Positions 32,185 to 44,645 of a DNA stretch of 64,000 bases are shown here, piece after piece. The position numbers and the translations under genes were made by a program. This stretch comes from Sorghum bicolor (lineage: Eukaryota; Streptophyta; Magnoliopsida; Poales; Poaceae): contig NC_012870.2 in assembly GCF_000003195.3 (NCBI RefSeq), positions 48,486,967-48,550,966 of the forward strand. Reading direction: 5' to 3'. Below the pieces are notes generated by a model. The model saw only the letters and a program-made list of their open reading frames with translations. It was not told the DNA's origin and made no database searches. Within the stretch, counting starts at the first letter, position 1, and each line of letters opens with the position of its first letter.

Positions 32185-33496
32185 ACAAAAACTCGTGGAG
32201 AAATGTGAGATTCAATCATTTTATTAAAGCTAATTTGATTCTTGATGGCAGTAGAGAAATTATCCATTCTATTATTTATATTTTTTAGCATTTTATCATT
32301 AGATGCCAATTTCTTAGATAGGTTATCCATTAGCTTTCCTTGATTTGACACTAACTCTCTCAGAGGTGGAAAATTGTTAGTATTGTTGTAAGAATTATTA
32401 CCTTGATAATTACCTGAGTAGTTAGGCCTCTGTTGATTCCAACCTTGATTTTGTTGAGGACGGTTGTAGTAGTTGTTGTTGTTGTTGATGATGTAGTTCA
32501 CATCCTCAAGCATCTCAGGGCAGTGATTGCCTGAGTGTCCAGTGTCTTCACACTCCTCACAAGTCATGTGAGAGTCGTAGATGTGCATAACTTCTTTCTT
32601 ATCTCCAGCTCTATCATCGAGCTTCTTCATGAGCAGGTCTAGCTTTGCAGACAACATGTCTACCTCCTTGAGCTGATGCATACCTCCACCTCTCTTGCGT
32701 GTCTGGGTCCTCTCTTCATACCAGCTTGGTTAGACGCCATCTTCTCCACAAGAGCTGTGGCTTGTGGTATAGTAAGTGATAAGAATGCTCCTCCAGCTGC
32801 AGCATCCATGGTCTCTCGGACACTGTTGCCGAGCCCATGATAGAACGTCTGCATCAATAGCCAACTCTCCATTCCATGATGGGGACATTCTAGGATGTAG
32901 TCTTGAAAGCGCTCCAATGCTTCTGGAATAGATTCATCATTTTGTTGCTGAAAACTTGTAATCTTCCTACGGAGAGCATTGGTCTTGCCCATGGGAAAGA
33001 ACTTAGCCAAGAAGTTTGTTGAGCAGAGTGCCCACGTAGTATTCTTTTCCTTTGTAGCGTAGAACCACTGCTTCGCTCTCCCTAACAGTGAGAATGGGAA
33101 GAGGCGAAGTAGTATAGCATCTTTGGAAACTCCTGATATGGTGAATGTGTTGCAAATCTCCAGGAAGTGTTGTAGATGAGCACTAGCATCTTCGTGTGCC
33201 TTCCCACAGAACTGGTTGGATTGCACCATGTTAATAAGTCCAGGCTTGAGCTCAAAGTTGTCATCGATCTCTGCAGCAGGTCCAGTGCGGATGTTGTCCG
33301 TAGTGGGAGCTGAGAACTCGCGGATTGATTTGTTTGCCATGGCTTCGAACTCTGAAGACAAGTTCCGGTAATCTTCTTGATTGGATGAAGCTTCTTGCTG
33401 CAGTGTTGATGATCTCTTCTTGAGCTTGGCTCTAGTTCTTCTGAATAACACTTCGGGATTGTCAACAAAATTTCCTGGAAGATGTCTTCTATTCAT
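32185..33496 (-). pseudogene. Gag of element B
   Basis: ATG at 33496 (MNRRHLPGNFVDNPEV) lies 135 bases after the primer binding site. The Gag core shows ASAHLQHFLEIC, LRLFPFSLLGRAKQWF, FLAKFFPMGKT, ERFQDYILECPHHG and WLLMQTFYHGL. A one-base frame change near 32680 joins the second part, which has the zinc knuckle CEECEDTGHSGNHC (CX2CX4HX4C), an Asn-rich linker and a predicted coil. The frame is cut at about 32200 where ORF-1 upstream sequence takes over. The protease normally following Gag is absent. Confidence 0.85.
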
Positions 33497-33630
33497 ACAT
33501 TCCCCTGCATAAGATAAAATAGAAAAATATCGGGGTAAAACTGTATGAGAGAACAGATAAGCTCAATCATATTAGTGATGCGAATGATAACTCAAAATCT
33601 TTTATTCCATTCTTGATTAGTAATCAAACT

Positions 33631-33648
33631 TCCCCGGCAATGGCGCCA
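33631..33648 (-). promoter_or_regulatory. Primer binding site of element B
   Basis: Minus-strand TGGCGCCATTGCCGGGGA, eight bases after the LTR end. It differs by one base from the TGGCGCCGTTGCCGGGGA site common in Athila-type elements and usually assigned to an aspartate tRNA. Confidence 0.85.
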
Positions 33649-33656
33649 AAAATGCT

Positions 33657-35312
33657 TGTTGGGTATTCTTAACATCATTACCAAAAGTAGACTAAGTTCT
33701 CTAAATCTAGTAACGGTGCCAAAAATGCCAAACCTATCCCTCACACCACTTAAGCCAAGTTGTCATCCCCAGCATGACATGAGAGACGCGGTATTGAAAT
33801 ATGCAATTGCTCTTCTAAATAAATAATGAATAGGATCTGCAAGCGCACAGATTAATACCGATGCAGCATTTTAACTAGGAAGTATTCCAGGTATCGTTAT
33901 TTATATTTTTACCACTGGGAAGGGATTAGCAATCATCAATATTGACTACAGAATAGAATATGAGATTGAGCATCTATCATTGCATATGTAATTGAGAACA
34001 TTTATCTAACTCTTCATACAGGGATAAGTGTCACATAAAGGATATATGAAATAATAAATAGTGACAAGGATAATTAATCTGATCAGCCACATAATAAATA
34101 TGATAAGCACCTCAATTAGATACTCTAGAAAGTCATTAGCATGGAATTAGAACGAACTACAAGAATATTCCCTAAGTTATTCTCAACTATATAGTCTATA
34201 GCATTATCATAGTTAGTGCAAGCATACTTAGCAATCATTGTGAGACAAGACTACGCCCATGTATAGTGATATTAGCAAGGTAAATGAGAAACATAGCAAT
34301 CACTCCCCTATAATAATGTTGCTCTGCCAGCCCAATACATGAGAGGGGGACTATATAAGAATCAATGAAGCTGTCACTATCACGAACTACCCCACGATCT
34401 AGCATATTGGGTACAATCGTAGATAAATACGGTATAAGCACCACGCCTACACAATATCTATCATTTACCCATGGATTCGATGGATAAACGCTATACGATC
34501 CTAAGCATGTATATAGATCCAATCTAACTAAGCCAAGTACATAACTATGATAAACTAAGAACAATATAATCTTGAATATAAGCAAGTAGAGCAAAGTCAT
34601 AAGCAATATATTGAAGTAGAACAAAGTCATATTCATAATATTGAAGAACAAAGATAATTAGAAGAACAATTAGAAGCACAATTAGAGAATTACCAAGAAT
34701 CCTCTTGACAGATCCGGAAACCAATCGAAGATTGACTCCTTCTAGTTCTAATCCTATGTAGCTATGCTAATCTAGATATCTAATTGATGTGGTGGCTCTA
34801 ATCTTGATCAGAGGCTTCTTCTCCCTTGAGGAATAATGAATTAGGGTTGAGAGGCTCTCTCCTCCAGGGGCCAGGGGGTCTGGTTTTACAGTCCCTTCAA
34901 GTGAATATGGGCTGTTGGATCAAACCGACATAGATTGTATGGTTTAGATTCATCCTTTAGGTCGGTGGAGATCTCCCACGAAGCAGAGTCCTGATTGGAC
35001 TCAGGGAGGGGGCGGGCGCCCAGGGGAATAGGGCGGGCGCCCTGCCTCTGGCCCCGTTTCGTCTCCGCTTCGGTCTCGTGGCTTCTGGAGTCTTCTAGAT
35101 GTAAGATAATTGCGCGGTACGTTAATATCTCTATGTAATCCCGACGTGTGGGCCTTTCTTCCGTATTTCCTGATAACCCCCTGTAGAAATAGACAAACAC
35201 CAAAACTCGTGGAATTCTGTCAGATAAAACCCTAAGTCTAGATGTTGATTTCATTTGGATCCTTTTCTTTGTTTATTTGATAATTAAATTTGATACTTAA
35301 GGACCGTCAACA
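33657..35312 (-). repeat. 5'-side LTR of element B
   Basis: 1656 bases; minus-strand ends TGTTGACGGTCC and ACCCAACA. It shares only partial, interrupted similarity with 27744-29236 (for example GACTATATAAGAATCAA.GAAGCTGTCAC and GTTATTTATATTTT). Strong block shared by both LTRs near the U3 start: AAATAGACAAACACC.AAACTCGTGG. Confidence 0.85.
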
Positions 35313-36138
35313 GTTAGCCGTCCAAGATGTCAGTCATCCAGGGGTTAGTCGTCCGAGACAAGTTTTAATTTTGGCAGCACTTCCCCTAAGCAACTTTTAA
35401 TTCCGCTTTGGACAGCGGGATCACTACTTACTGAATGGACCTTGCTCTCACTCAAAAACTACCAACCTCTCTTCCACTCTTCTCTTCCCCTCTACTCTCC
35501 TTCTCACTTCACTACTAGAGCTCCTTCTGTGGAAACCAAAAACTGAAGTTTGCGTGGTTTTCTGGAATGCTTGTGTGATGAAGATGGAGGCAGGAGGTGG
35601 CCTTTTATAGGAGGCTGGGGGGACAGGGCGGGTGCCCTCTACTGTAAGGGCAGGCGCCCTCCTCTGGTGCCCTTTGTGGCTGATGTTTCTCCACTCCCTC
35701 CTTTGCTAGCTCTTACGCAAAATAACGTTGAGTGGGTGGTGGTTGGACGGTGGAAAAATGTCTGGTGAGTGGAGAAATGTTGGTGGATCAAATAATGTGA
35801 TGAGATATGTGTGAGGTATGGTGTATGACATGTGGGACCCAAGGGGTGTGGGTCATGCTTTTAGAAGGTTAATATAAATAAATATAATGCAGGAAAAACT
35901 ATGAGAATTAAAACTTATTGAAAATGATCATGGGAAAATATTTTTGTGCCTCCACAATAATTAATAAATATGGGTTGTCACACACCATAAATATTATTTA
36001 TATGGGGCTTTTGATTATAATAATGCTATGAATAAATATGACTAATGCAAGAATTGAATAGGCAAGAATTTAAATGATGTGGATAAATACCGATTTACCT
36101 CCCGGTGAGGGTTTGAGATTTTTAGGTCCCCCAAGCTG
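35313..36138 (-). mobile_element. LTR remnant of element C with polypurine tract
   Basis: Non-coding. A minus-strand TATA box (CTATAAAAGG, plus 35601-35610) and GGGCGGGTGCCC/GGGCAGGCGCCC strings resemble the R region of the B-type LTRs. AGCTTGGGGGACCT (minus, plus 36124-36137) looks like the polypurine tract of element C, placed between its protease part and this LTR. The LTR is cut on its left by element B at 35312. Confidence 0.5.
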
Positions 36139-36159
36139 GACCTTCAAATCTTCTAAACT

Positions 36160-37914
36160 TCTGAATTACCTTCCTTCGGAGATGGTGTCTCCAGTGGTTC
36201 TTCTTCATGAACTTCCTTCACTGTATAGTCTCTCTTTGGTCTGGGCTTGAATGTGAAGTGTTCTTCTTGTCCGTTTTTGCTTAACTTGATTTATCCTTTT
36301 CCGACATCAATGTGGGCGTTGGCGGTGCTCAAAAATGGCCTTCCGAGGATGATGGACACTTTTGAGTCGGGACTCATGTCCAGTACCACGAAGTCTACTA
36401 GCACAAGGAAATCTCTTATCTTGACTGGGATGTTCTCGGCGATGCCCATTGGATGTCAAACTGATTGATCTGCTAGTTGTAAGTACATTGATGTTGGTTC
36501 TAGGGTTGCATGTTCAAGCTTCTTGTAGACTGATGCTGGCATCACACTGACGCTTGCTTCGAGATCACAAAGTGCGTTATTGAAGTGTTGGTTTCCGATT
36601 GAGCAATCGATGGTGGGACATCCTAGATCCTTCTTCTTCTTCGGTGGTTTGTTGAGGATGGCCGCACTACATTCTTCTGTCAGCTTGATCACCTCAGTGG
36701 TCGGCAGTGGTCTCTTCTTGTTAAGAATATCTCTAATGTACTTTGCATATGTGTGTACCTTTATGGCATCAAGTAGAGGTATGTTGACATATAACTTTTG
36801 AATGTCCTATACAAACTTACCAAACTGCTCATCTGACTGCAGTCTTCTGTTTCTTCTGGGAAATGGCAAATAATTGGTGTCGTGGAAATCTTTCCTCATT
36901 TCTCCAGTACTTGGTGGTTGTAGCAAATCTTCTGCTTCAATAGGGCTTTCTTCTTCTATCACTGCTGGTTGCACTGGTGCTGATGTTCTTTGCTTCTCTT
37001 TTGGATATGGGGGATCCTTGGTGGCTTTCCCTCCTCTAGTAGTTATGTTCTTTACTTGCTCAATGTTAGTGGCAACAGGCAATACAGCAGCTAGCTTTGC
37101 TAATTTAAGCTCTACCTTTTTATTAAGAGTGTTTTGCTCATCAAAGGCAGTTAATAGAAAATCCATTTTATTTTGTATATCTTTCGGAGATGATTCATTT
37201 GTATCTAGCCTTTGTTTGACTTCGTCATTAGTTTTAGTTTATGGAGCAATTATCTCTTTTAATGAAAGTTGCTTAAAAGTATTACTCCCACCATCTCAAA
37301 TTGTAAGTCATTCCAAGAATCTTGGAGAGTCAAAGCATTTTCATGTTTGACCAAAATTATAGAGAGAAATACTAAGATTTGTAACGTAAAGTGAGTATAA
37401 TATGAAAATATAATTAAGGAAGAATCTAATGATACTTAGTTGGTATCATAATAATAATTATTTTATCATATAAATTTGGTCAAACTTAGAAAAGTTTGAC
37501 TCTCCAAGATTCTTGGAATGACTTACAATTTGGAATGGAGGGAGTACCTGAATTCATACCTTTGTTATTGGATTGGCTCGAAGTAGGTTGATATTTTTAT
37601 GTTGTCTCAATGGCCCTTTGATCTTCTTTGAACTTGGCCCTCTGGTCAATCCAATGGATCAAAATTTCCATCTTGGTTGATAGTGCATTTACTTCTTCGG
37701 GTATTTCTTCACTTTGATGACAATGTTGAGCTTTATCCTGGAACTAGCTTTGGTTTTCTGCTATCTTGTCCAAAAGTATCTCTGCTTTTCCAATTGTAAG
37801 CTCCAAAAATGATCCCTTAGCAGATGCATCTAGGCACTCACGAGCCTTCTGGGTTAATCCATGGTAGAAGGTCTGCATAAGTAACCATTTGATATGTATC
37901 TTTGAAAACACTCC
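36160..37914 (-). pseudogene. Gag C-terminal part and aspartic protease of element C
   Basis: On the minus strand from 37914: WLLMQTFYHGLTQKARE and LTIGKAEILLDKIA (end of the Gag core), a linker broken by stops and a Stowaway insertion at 37285-37544, then ATNIEQVKNITTRGGKA and LLNKKRPLPTTEVI-like text, and the protease with IGNQHFNNALCDLEASVSVMP and IILGRPFLSTANAHID. The protease active site normally reads D-L-G-A-S; here Gly is Glu. In-frame stops lie at 37744, 36807 and 36456. No RT follows: the polypurine tract comes next, so element C was non-autonomous even before it decayed. Confidence 0.75.
37285..37544. mobile_element. Stowaway MITE
   Basis: 260 bases, ends CTCCCACCATCTCAAATTGT and its inverted counterpart TTTGGAATGGAGGGAG, with long inverted repeats including AAGTCATTCCAAGAATCTTG. 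TA duplications flank it (37283-37284 and 37545-37546). It has no coding capacity and lies inside the element C gene. Confidence 0.95.
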
Positions 37915-40900
37915 TGTAACAGAACCGCCCAATTTACAAGAGATCAACTATGAAAAACTCCCGCCAAAGCAGTTGCTTTAACACAATCGAACTCTCATAA
38001 ACCCGATAGTCCGTGAAATCCCAAGGGATTCAAACCAACCATCATACAAGCCAAGATCGTAGTGATTCAACATAACAAGTCATATGTTACATCCATTTCA
38101 GAAGTAGTTTGATATACATCGGAGTTCAATATAGTTATTACAACTTGAATTGAAAAGTAGCGGAAGCAAAGTAATTTGAAACTAATATTGCCCTTATTTC
38201 AAATATATGCCAGTATCCAGGTCAACTCCAACAAAAGCAACATAGATGAGGTAACTAAGAAGGATCATGCCCATGATCTTACTCCTCTAATATGGTAGGA
38301 GTCATCCAACTCTTGCAGTAACCATGATACATCACAACCTGCAACAAGTGGGAATAAACCCTGAGTACGAGAAGGTACTCAGCTAGACTTACCCGTCATA
38401 AACCGGAAATAATATGACACCAAGGAGTATGCAAGGCTTTATTGGTGGGGCTAGCTTGAAAACACTTTTTGCATAAAAAGCTTAAGTTACAGGTAAGTAA
38501 CTTTTCAGGTATTTAGCTCAAGTTAATAATCATTACCTGTCATCTAGATTAGCACCTGTACTAGAGCAATCACTTGATTAAGATACAACAGTAGTACCCA
38601 TATTTGATGTGGAATTTCCAACATCATCATACCATAACCATCCAAGTGTTCCATAAACATTACTACGAGGACGGGGCTCAAGTCAAGTGCTCACTATCCA
38701 GGAGCGATGGCGATTCGAATCGATTTCTGACCAGCTGGCGAGTTATTCCCCACACAAACCACACTCACCGGCCAAAGTGAGCTACAAGTCACCATATTGC
38801 ACTATCCAGGACCAATTCGTGGGTTCGGCAGGCACCGCCAGTACCCGAGGACCGTTCCGGCGACCAAGGTATCCAAGGTATACCAAGGTTGCGCGCCGCG
38901 CCCTCGTCGTTCTCCTCAACCATCACCAATACAGCGCATGGAGGCTCGACTCCCGGCCCGGATAGTGTTCAAGCTTCGCGGTCGGAACGACTTATCCTTC
39001 CAGCTAAGTGTGGGGCATGCGTTCAACATGACAAGAGGGCCGTCAACGATCGGTCCTTAATCGACACAGGCGGGGATAGATAGGCACCCAAGACCTCCAT
39101 GTCTTGTTACTTCTCTATCATCGTCCCGCCCGGTCTCCAATTATTCATCCTCATCACTTGGTTACTTCCATGATAGCATACATAGCCAACCTTTTCAGGT
39201 GTCCACCTATCTCGCTCAGGTGACAGGACATCACCTGGCTTCTACCGGTCTAAGCATAGCTAAGCATTTAGATTCGATCCTGAATCTACATAGGGTTATA
39301 GGTATATTTGCTGGACAAGGAGTGTTTATGCAACAAGGGTTTCACCCAACTCCTATACTTAATGCAACAATACATATATAACATATATTCTCAATTGCAT
39401 TCAAAAGTAGTGGGAGACTTATAATGCTCCGGGGCTTGCCTGGGATCAACACGGAGTCAGTTCAATTAGTGGCTCCATCTTGGTGACATCTTAGGTCACA
39501 ACACTTGTTTAGTCCTTCCACCTTCAGGATGGGTCCACCCCACCACCGTCTTCGGGTTTGTTCCCACACCAAGACCTTCACGTGATTCATCTAGCGCACC
39601 TAGATGAGATGCAAGATGCAAGTGCATGAATATGAAGAATAGTAACACAACATGCATCACATAAAAGTATTCAAGACACATGCATCTAAAGTTATTTAAC
39701 TAGCATCACACAACCAACTATGGATAGCAACATATCAAGCATGGCACACGTTTTACAAGGTCACAAGTATATTATTTAATCACCACTAAAGACATGTGTC
39801 ACACTTAGTATACACAAAGTAAGCAATCAAGCATTCATACATTTTCAGCAATTCTGGATATACATGCAGCAACTCAGTAAATAAATCATAACTGGAGTTA
39901 CACAACTCTAAAAACTATGCAATAGGACATTCTGGAAAGATTATCAAATTATCTACAATTCATCTTTAATCATATTAGCATGATTAACAAGTTAACTAAG
40001 TCAAACATGCATGACCATATAATCTGGTCCAGGAATTTCCAGAGAACAAGCATTTCAAAGGATGAAATTCATACTACTGTAACTCAAAAACCACTTAGCC
40101 AAATGACATGAAACTTTACAACAAGATATATTAGTAAGTTATCTACATCTTTTCTATATACAAGTTTCACAGAAAACATCATTTATATCATGGAATTAAT
40201 TGCACAATCAAAACTGCTCATGCTGCCCAAACAGTAGGGGTACAATTACAAACAGAAAACTGGTAGGCAATTCAAAGAAGCATAACTGGGGTTGTAGACC
40301 TCCAGTAAATATGATTCTTACCTTTTTGGAAAGCTTATAAGGTTATCTACAACTTCCTTATTATTAACTAAATATGAATCCACAGTTAACAAGGTCAACT
40401 AATCCCATGAAGACATCTCTGTCCAAAACATAGACAGAATCTGTCATGCTATATTACACAGCTATAACTTGAGGTTCACATGTCCATAATTTATGGTTGT
40501 GTACTTTCTAGAAAGCTTACGAAATTGTGAACAGCTTTGTTATAAACATATAGAGCTAAATCTACAACTAACAAGGTCTTACATTACAAACAATGCAATC
40601 CTGTCTGGGTTTAGACAGAAACTGGAACAGTACTTTAAACCACTATAACTAAACATGTGCTTAACCAAAAATTGTGCTATTTATATTTTTGGAAAACTTA
40701 TGAAAAGTAATAAAACTTAGATATTTTCATCTAGGCAAGATTCACAACTTAACTGAGCCAAACAATACAAACATGCAGATCTACTCAGAATAGGAGCAAA
40801 GCAACACAGGGCATTTGTTATTTTCATAACTCTTAATTTATCAGTCCTAAATTCATGAAACAAATGACAGACATCAAATATCATATGAAAATAACTTCAC

Positions 40901-42958
40901 AATATTTTCAAATTTATTGGAGCAATACTACAGCAGTTATGAAAAAGACAAATATTACAAGCAATTAAAACCTAACTGCCTAAATCTATTTTTACGACTA
41001 AAACATCAAACTAAACCATGCCATATTATAGATCTACTGCATATAGAATTTCACAAGGATTACAAAAAGTCGACATTTGCTATTTTACGATTTTTCTACA
41101 ATTTATGATGATTTTCCAAACTTCAGCCATATGAAGGAAAAATAGATTTGCACAGAGACCCTTAAGTTATCCGCAAAACAAACTACAACCGAGAGGTCCC
41201 TGCAGGTACTATTCACATGTGTCATGACTTCACATCTAGACCCCTCAGTTTTGTCGAATTCTAGCCCGAGGTCCCTGGTCGCGACAGAACAGGGGAGACT
41301 CACCGGGGCTTCCTGTTCCGGTCGAAGGAGGGCACATCGACGGCAGGGAAGTTGATGGGGAGCCTTAGGGGAATCGTGCGCACTTGCTGGTCGCCTTGCC
41401 TTGCTCCATTGCGGCCCGAAGCGAGCCGGCCACATGCACAGGCGACCCGGTGGCGGACATGCCGCCGGCGGCGGCCTTCTGGTGGTTCTTCGGCTCGGCT
41501 GAGGTGCGCTGGTCGGAGCGTCAGAAGAGGTGGAGGTGGTGGTGCATGTGGCTGTGGCTATGGGGGCATGAGAGAGCGAGAATGGCTGCGGCCGGAGCTT
41601 GCCGGCGGCCATGGCGACGACGCGAGCAGCAGGGCGAGCACCGAGCGAAGGAGGAGCGAGCGAGGGCAGAGAGTGAGAGCAGGAAGGAGTAGGGAGTGCA
41701 GCGCCCACTTATGGAGGCGCAGGGAGCAGGGCAGCGCGTGGCAATGGAGGTGGGGGCGCCCAGCTTGCATGGAGGACACATCGGCATTTCGTCGAGCACC
41801 TGGCGGGCAGCAAAGTAGGGAAGGTGGGACGCCGGTTTGGGCCACTTCTGGGCCGAATTGGACCTTGGGCCAAAAAGGAAGTTTGCTCACCTCGGCCTGC
41901 TCTCCAACTTTGATTAAGGGTGCTCCGTCATTAGACTAACAGATTAGGTGATAACTTAATGCCAAGTCACGAGTGTCAACGTATTAATGGTGATCAGCAA
42001 AACCAAAAATTGATGGTCCAAACCATGTCAAACATGATGCAACTTTTTACATGACCTTCTTCAAGTAATTGTCCACCACTTTTATTCTTGGACCAACTTG
42101 AGTTGCTTAACAAAAACACGAGAACGCGGCATGCCAACGGGTCGACGTCCGTTTGGCGATAAAATAATCATTTGCTGTTTTGGGAGCTACTTTTAGATAT
42201 CCAAATGAACTTCAAATTTGATGATACTTGATCCATTGCTTTCATCAAGGAGATTACTCCAACTCATATTAAGGAATCCAACTGAGTTACTATATGAATT
42301 TGGATAATAAAACGTCACGAAGGAGCTAACTCACTGCTGTCCTTCTAGGGACTTAGAACTATTTCTCAGGGCTGAAAAACAGCAGCTGATTCGAACTTCG
42401 AGCCTCTGTTTGAACTGTTTGCATGCTGATTTGGTTCTTGACCTTTGAATAAAGTTTCTTCTACAGAAGGAAAACTACAACTTTTATTTAGGGTCAATCC
42501 TCATAACTCCAACTGAAGTCAAACTTTCACTTTGGTCAAAGCAGTATCCTGATAAAGCTCCAAATAAGGTTTTAGGCCAATTCAAGCATTTTATTGACAT
42601 AAGCTCAAGATGAACCCTTCATTACTTTTGTTGTATAATTCATCTAGTGTCATATGAGCAAGTTTGCAAGGTTTGGTTGGTGACCCATGATTCCATTTCC
42701 TTAATAGAGTCATTCCAACAAGGATATAACTTATCATTTCATGTGACTTCTTGATTCCAAACTTAACCAAACTTTTCTAGAGACCAATATAGATTGGGAT
42801 GGATATGAGACACATGGAAAATGTTCCACTAGCATCATCCAAATTCAAGTTAGGGCTTACTTTCATAGATTGACTTTGACCTTTTTATTACCACTGAACT
42901 TTTCATGTTTGAGCTCAAACCTAGTACTTAGCAAGTGACAAACACCTGGGGTGTTACA
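37915..42958 (-). mobile_element. Solo LTR of family X (X2), 5044 bases
   Basis: On the minus strand it begins TGTAACACCCCAGG and ends GGTTCTGTTACA. It splits the Gag gene of element C, and the flanks are GGAGC and GGAGT, a 5-base target duplication with one C-to-T change at CG. No coding gene, primer binding site or polypurine tract was recognised inside; the GC-rich frames at 41100-41940 match in position the GC-rich part of X1. A solo LTR left by LTR-LTR recombination explains all this. AT-rich parts (39880-41000) carry a recurring theme of short phrases such as GGAAAGCTTATAAGG.TATCTACAAC. Confidence 0.75.
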
Positions 42959-43244
42959 GCTCCCATGCTTCTGGAATGGTTTGTCTTCTGCTGTTGGAAA
43001 CTGACAATATTTCCTCTTAAGGCAGCTATTTTGCCTATAGGGAAAAACTTTGCTAGAAAGGCATCTGACAAATTCGTCCAGTTGTTGATGTTATCTTGAT
43101 GGGTGTAGAACCACTTCCTCGCTTTCCCTTCTAGTGAGAATGGGAAAAGGCAAAGCAGTATGACGTCTTTGTTAACTCCGTTGATGCTGATTGTGCTTCC
43201 AATCTCTAATAAATTCTCTAAGTGTGTACTAGCATCTTCATGTG
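42959..43244 (-). pseudogene. Gag N-terminal core of element C, truncated
   Basis: Minus strand: AHEDASTHLENLLEIG, KDVILLCLFPFSLEGKARKW, FLAKFFPIGKIAALRG and a run into the X2 insertion at the codon for Glu of an ERFQ-type motif that continues at 37914. Homologous to the element B Gag (FCGKAHEDASAHL..). The upstream part is replaced at 43244 by the CACTA element. Confidence 0.85.
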
Positions 43245-43388
43245 CCCTAAAGGGTCCCTTTAACACTGGCTGGTGTTACGAGCCGGTGCGAAAGGGTCAG
43301 CCTTTAACACCGGCTCGTAATACCAGCCGGTGTTAAAGACCCTTTAGCACCGGTTCTAGCCACGGACCGGTGCTAAAAGGTCCACCCC

Positions 43389-43396
43389 TATATAAA
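43389..43396 (+). promoter_or_regulatory. TATA box of the CACTA gene
   Basis: TATATAAA just inside the left subterminal array, on the strand of the transposase-type genes and followed by a CT-rich leader. Confidence 0.45.
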
Positions 43397-43599
43397 CGCA
43401 CAGGCGCCCTGAATCTGAACTGTTGCTTCGTCTTTGTCGAGCATATCCCTTCATCTTCGCCGCTGTCGTTCGTCCGTCGAGCAGAGAGCTTTTCGTCGCC
43501 GTCGCTGTCCACCACCGTCTCTCCAGCGCCGCCATCCACCACCGTCTCTAGCACCGCCGCCGCGCACCACCATCTACGCCTCTAGCCCGCGTCCGTCCG

Positions 43600-43756
43600 G
43601 CCCCTACACACATGTATATATATAGACTCTCCAAACCGATCGATTGATATATATGCATGACACTGCAGTTTATATTTATATATATATATATATATAATAA
43701 ATGAATGTTATGAATTACAAGCACTTTGTAATTTTAGTGATTTGTATATATATAAA

Positions 43757-43822
<66 letters not shown>

Positions 43823-44645
43823 AAAATAATAATGATCGAATGCTATAGTATATTAAGTATATATATACACTAAAAATAATGTATGATGCTAGTATATTAT
43901 TCTAGTAATAGTTTTTAGTATATTATTCTAGTATACATGTAGTGTTTTGGAATGTTATAAATTATATTATGCTAGTATATTTGTAGTATATTAATATTAT
44001 TCTTGTATAAACACTTTAAAAACCCTAAACTAAAAAATAATGCATGCTAGTATATTATTCTAGTATTACTTTTTAGTATATTATTCTAGTATTACTTTTT
44101 ATTATATTATTCTAGTATGCATATTGTCTGTAATATATATTATAATATATTATAAATTGTAGTATTTTGTATATATTATTGTTTTATTATTATTATTCTA
44201 GTATTATTTTTAGTATATTATTCTAGTATATTACTTGGCTTAAGACTTTTTACTATATTATTCTACTATATTATGAATTGTAATGTTTTGTATATATTAT
44301 TGTTTGTATTATTTTTTAGTATTATTTTTTGTATATTATTCTAGTGTATTACTTGGCTTAAAAGACTTTTTAGTATATTATTCTAGTATATTATGAGTTA
44401 TAGTGTTTTGTATATATTATTGTTTTTACTATTATTCTAGTATTATTTTTTAGTATTATTTTTTTAGTATATTATTCTAGTATATTACTTTGCTTAAGAC
44501 TTTTTAGTATATTATTTTAGTATATTATGAATTGTAGTGTTTCGAATTGTTATGAAATATATTGTGCTAGTATATTATTCTAGTGTATTTCTTATATAGT
44601 TTGGAGACTTTTTAGTTTGGAGCACTCTAGCACTTATATTATTCT
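43600..44645 (+). repeat. AT-rich region with repeated TAGTATATTATTCTAG units
   Basis: The string TAGTATATTATTCTAGTA recurs many times, with (TA)n at 43680-43697 and 43760-43808. Variable spacing suggests slippage growth. No coding capacity. It lies between the promoter and the first recognised exon, so probably intronic. Confidence 0.8.

Larger units (their letters stand above)
27744..35312 (-). mobile_element. Non-autonomous Athila-like LTR element (element B), chimeric LTRs
   Basis: Minus-strand order: LTR (33657-35312), primer binding site, gag, ATHILA ORF-1-like gene, polypurine tract, LTR (27744-29236). No reverse transcriptase, RNase H or integrase is present. The two LTRs are only loosely similar and have different 3' ends, and the 5-base flanks (ATCCT on the left, GTTAG on the right) do not match. 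The parts therefore probably come from two related elements joined by recombination. Gag directly followed by ORF-1 shows that pol was lost. Confidence 0.75.

Noticed and set aside
41103..41939. GC-rich frames in X2
   Set aside because: Same position in the LTR as the X1 GC-rich stretch, with no conserved protein between the two copies by eye.
27744..43244. One single large retrotransposon spanning elements B and C
   Set aside because: Each has its own Gag, polypurine tract and LTR sequence, and the Gag genes are distinct copies.
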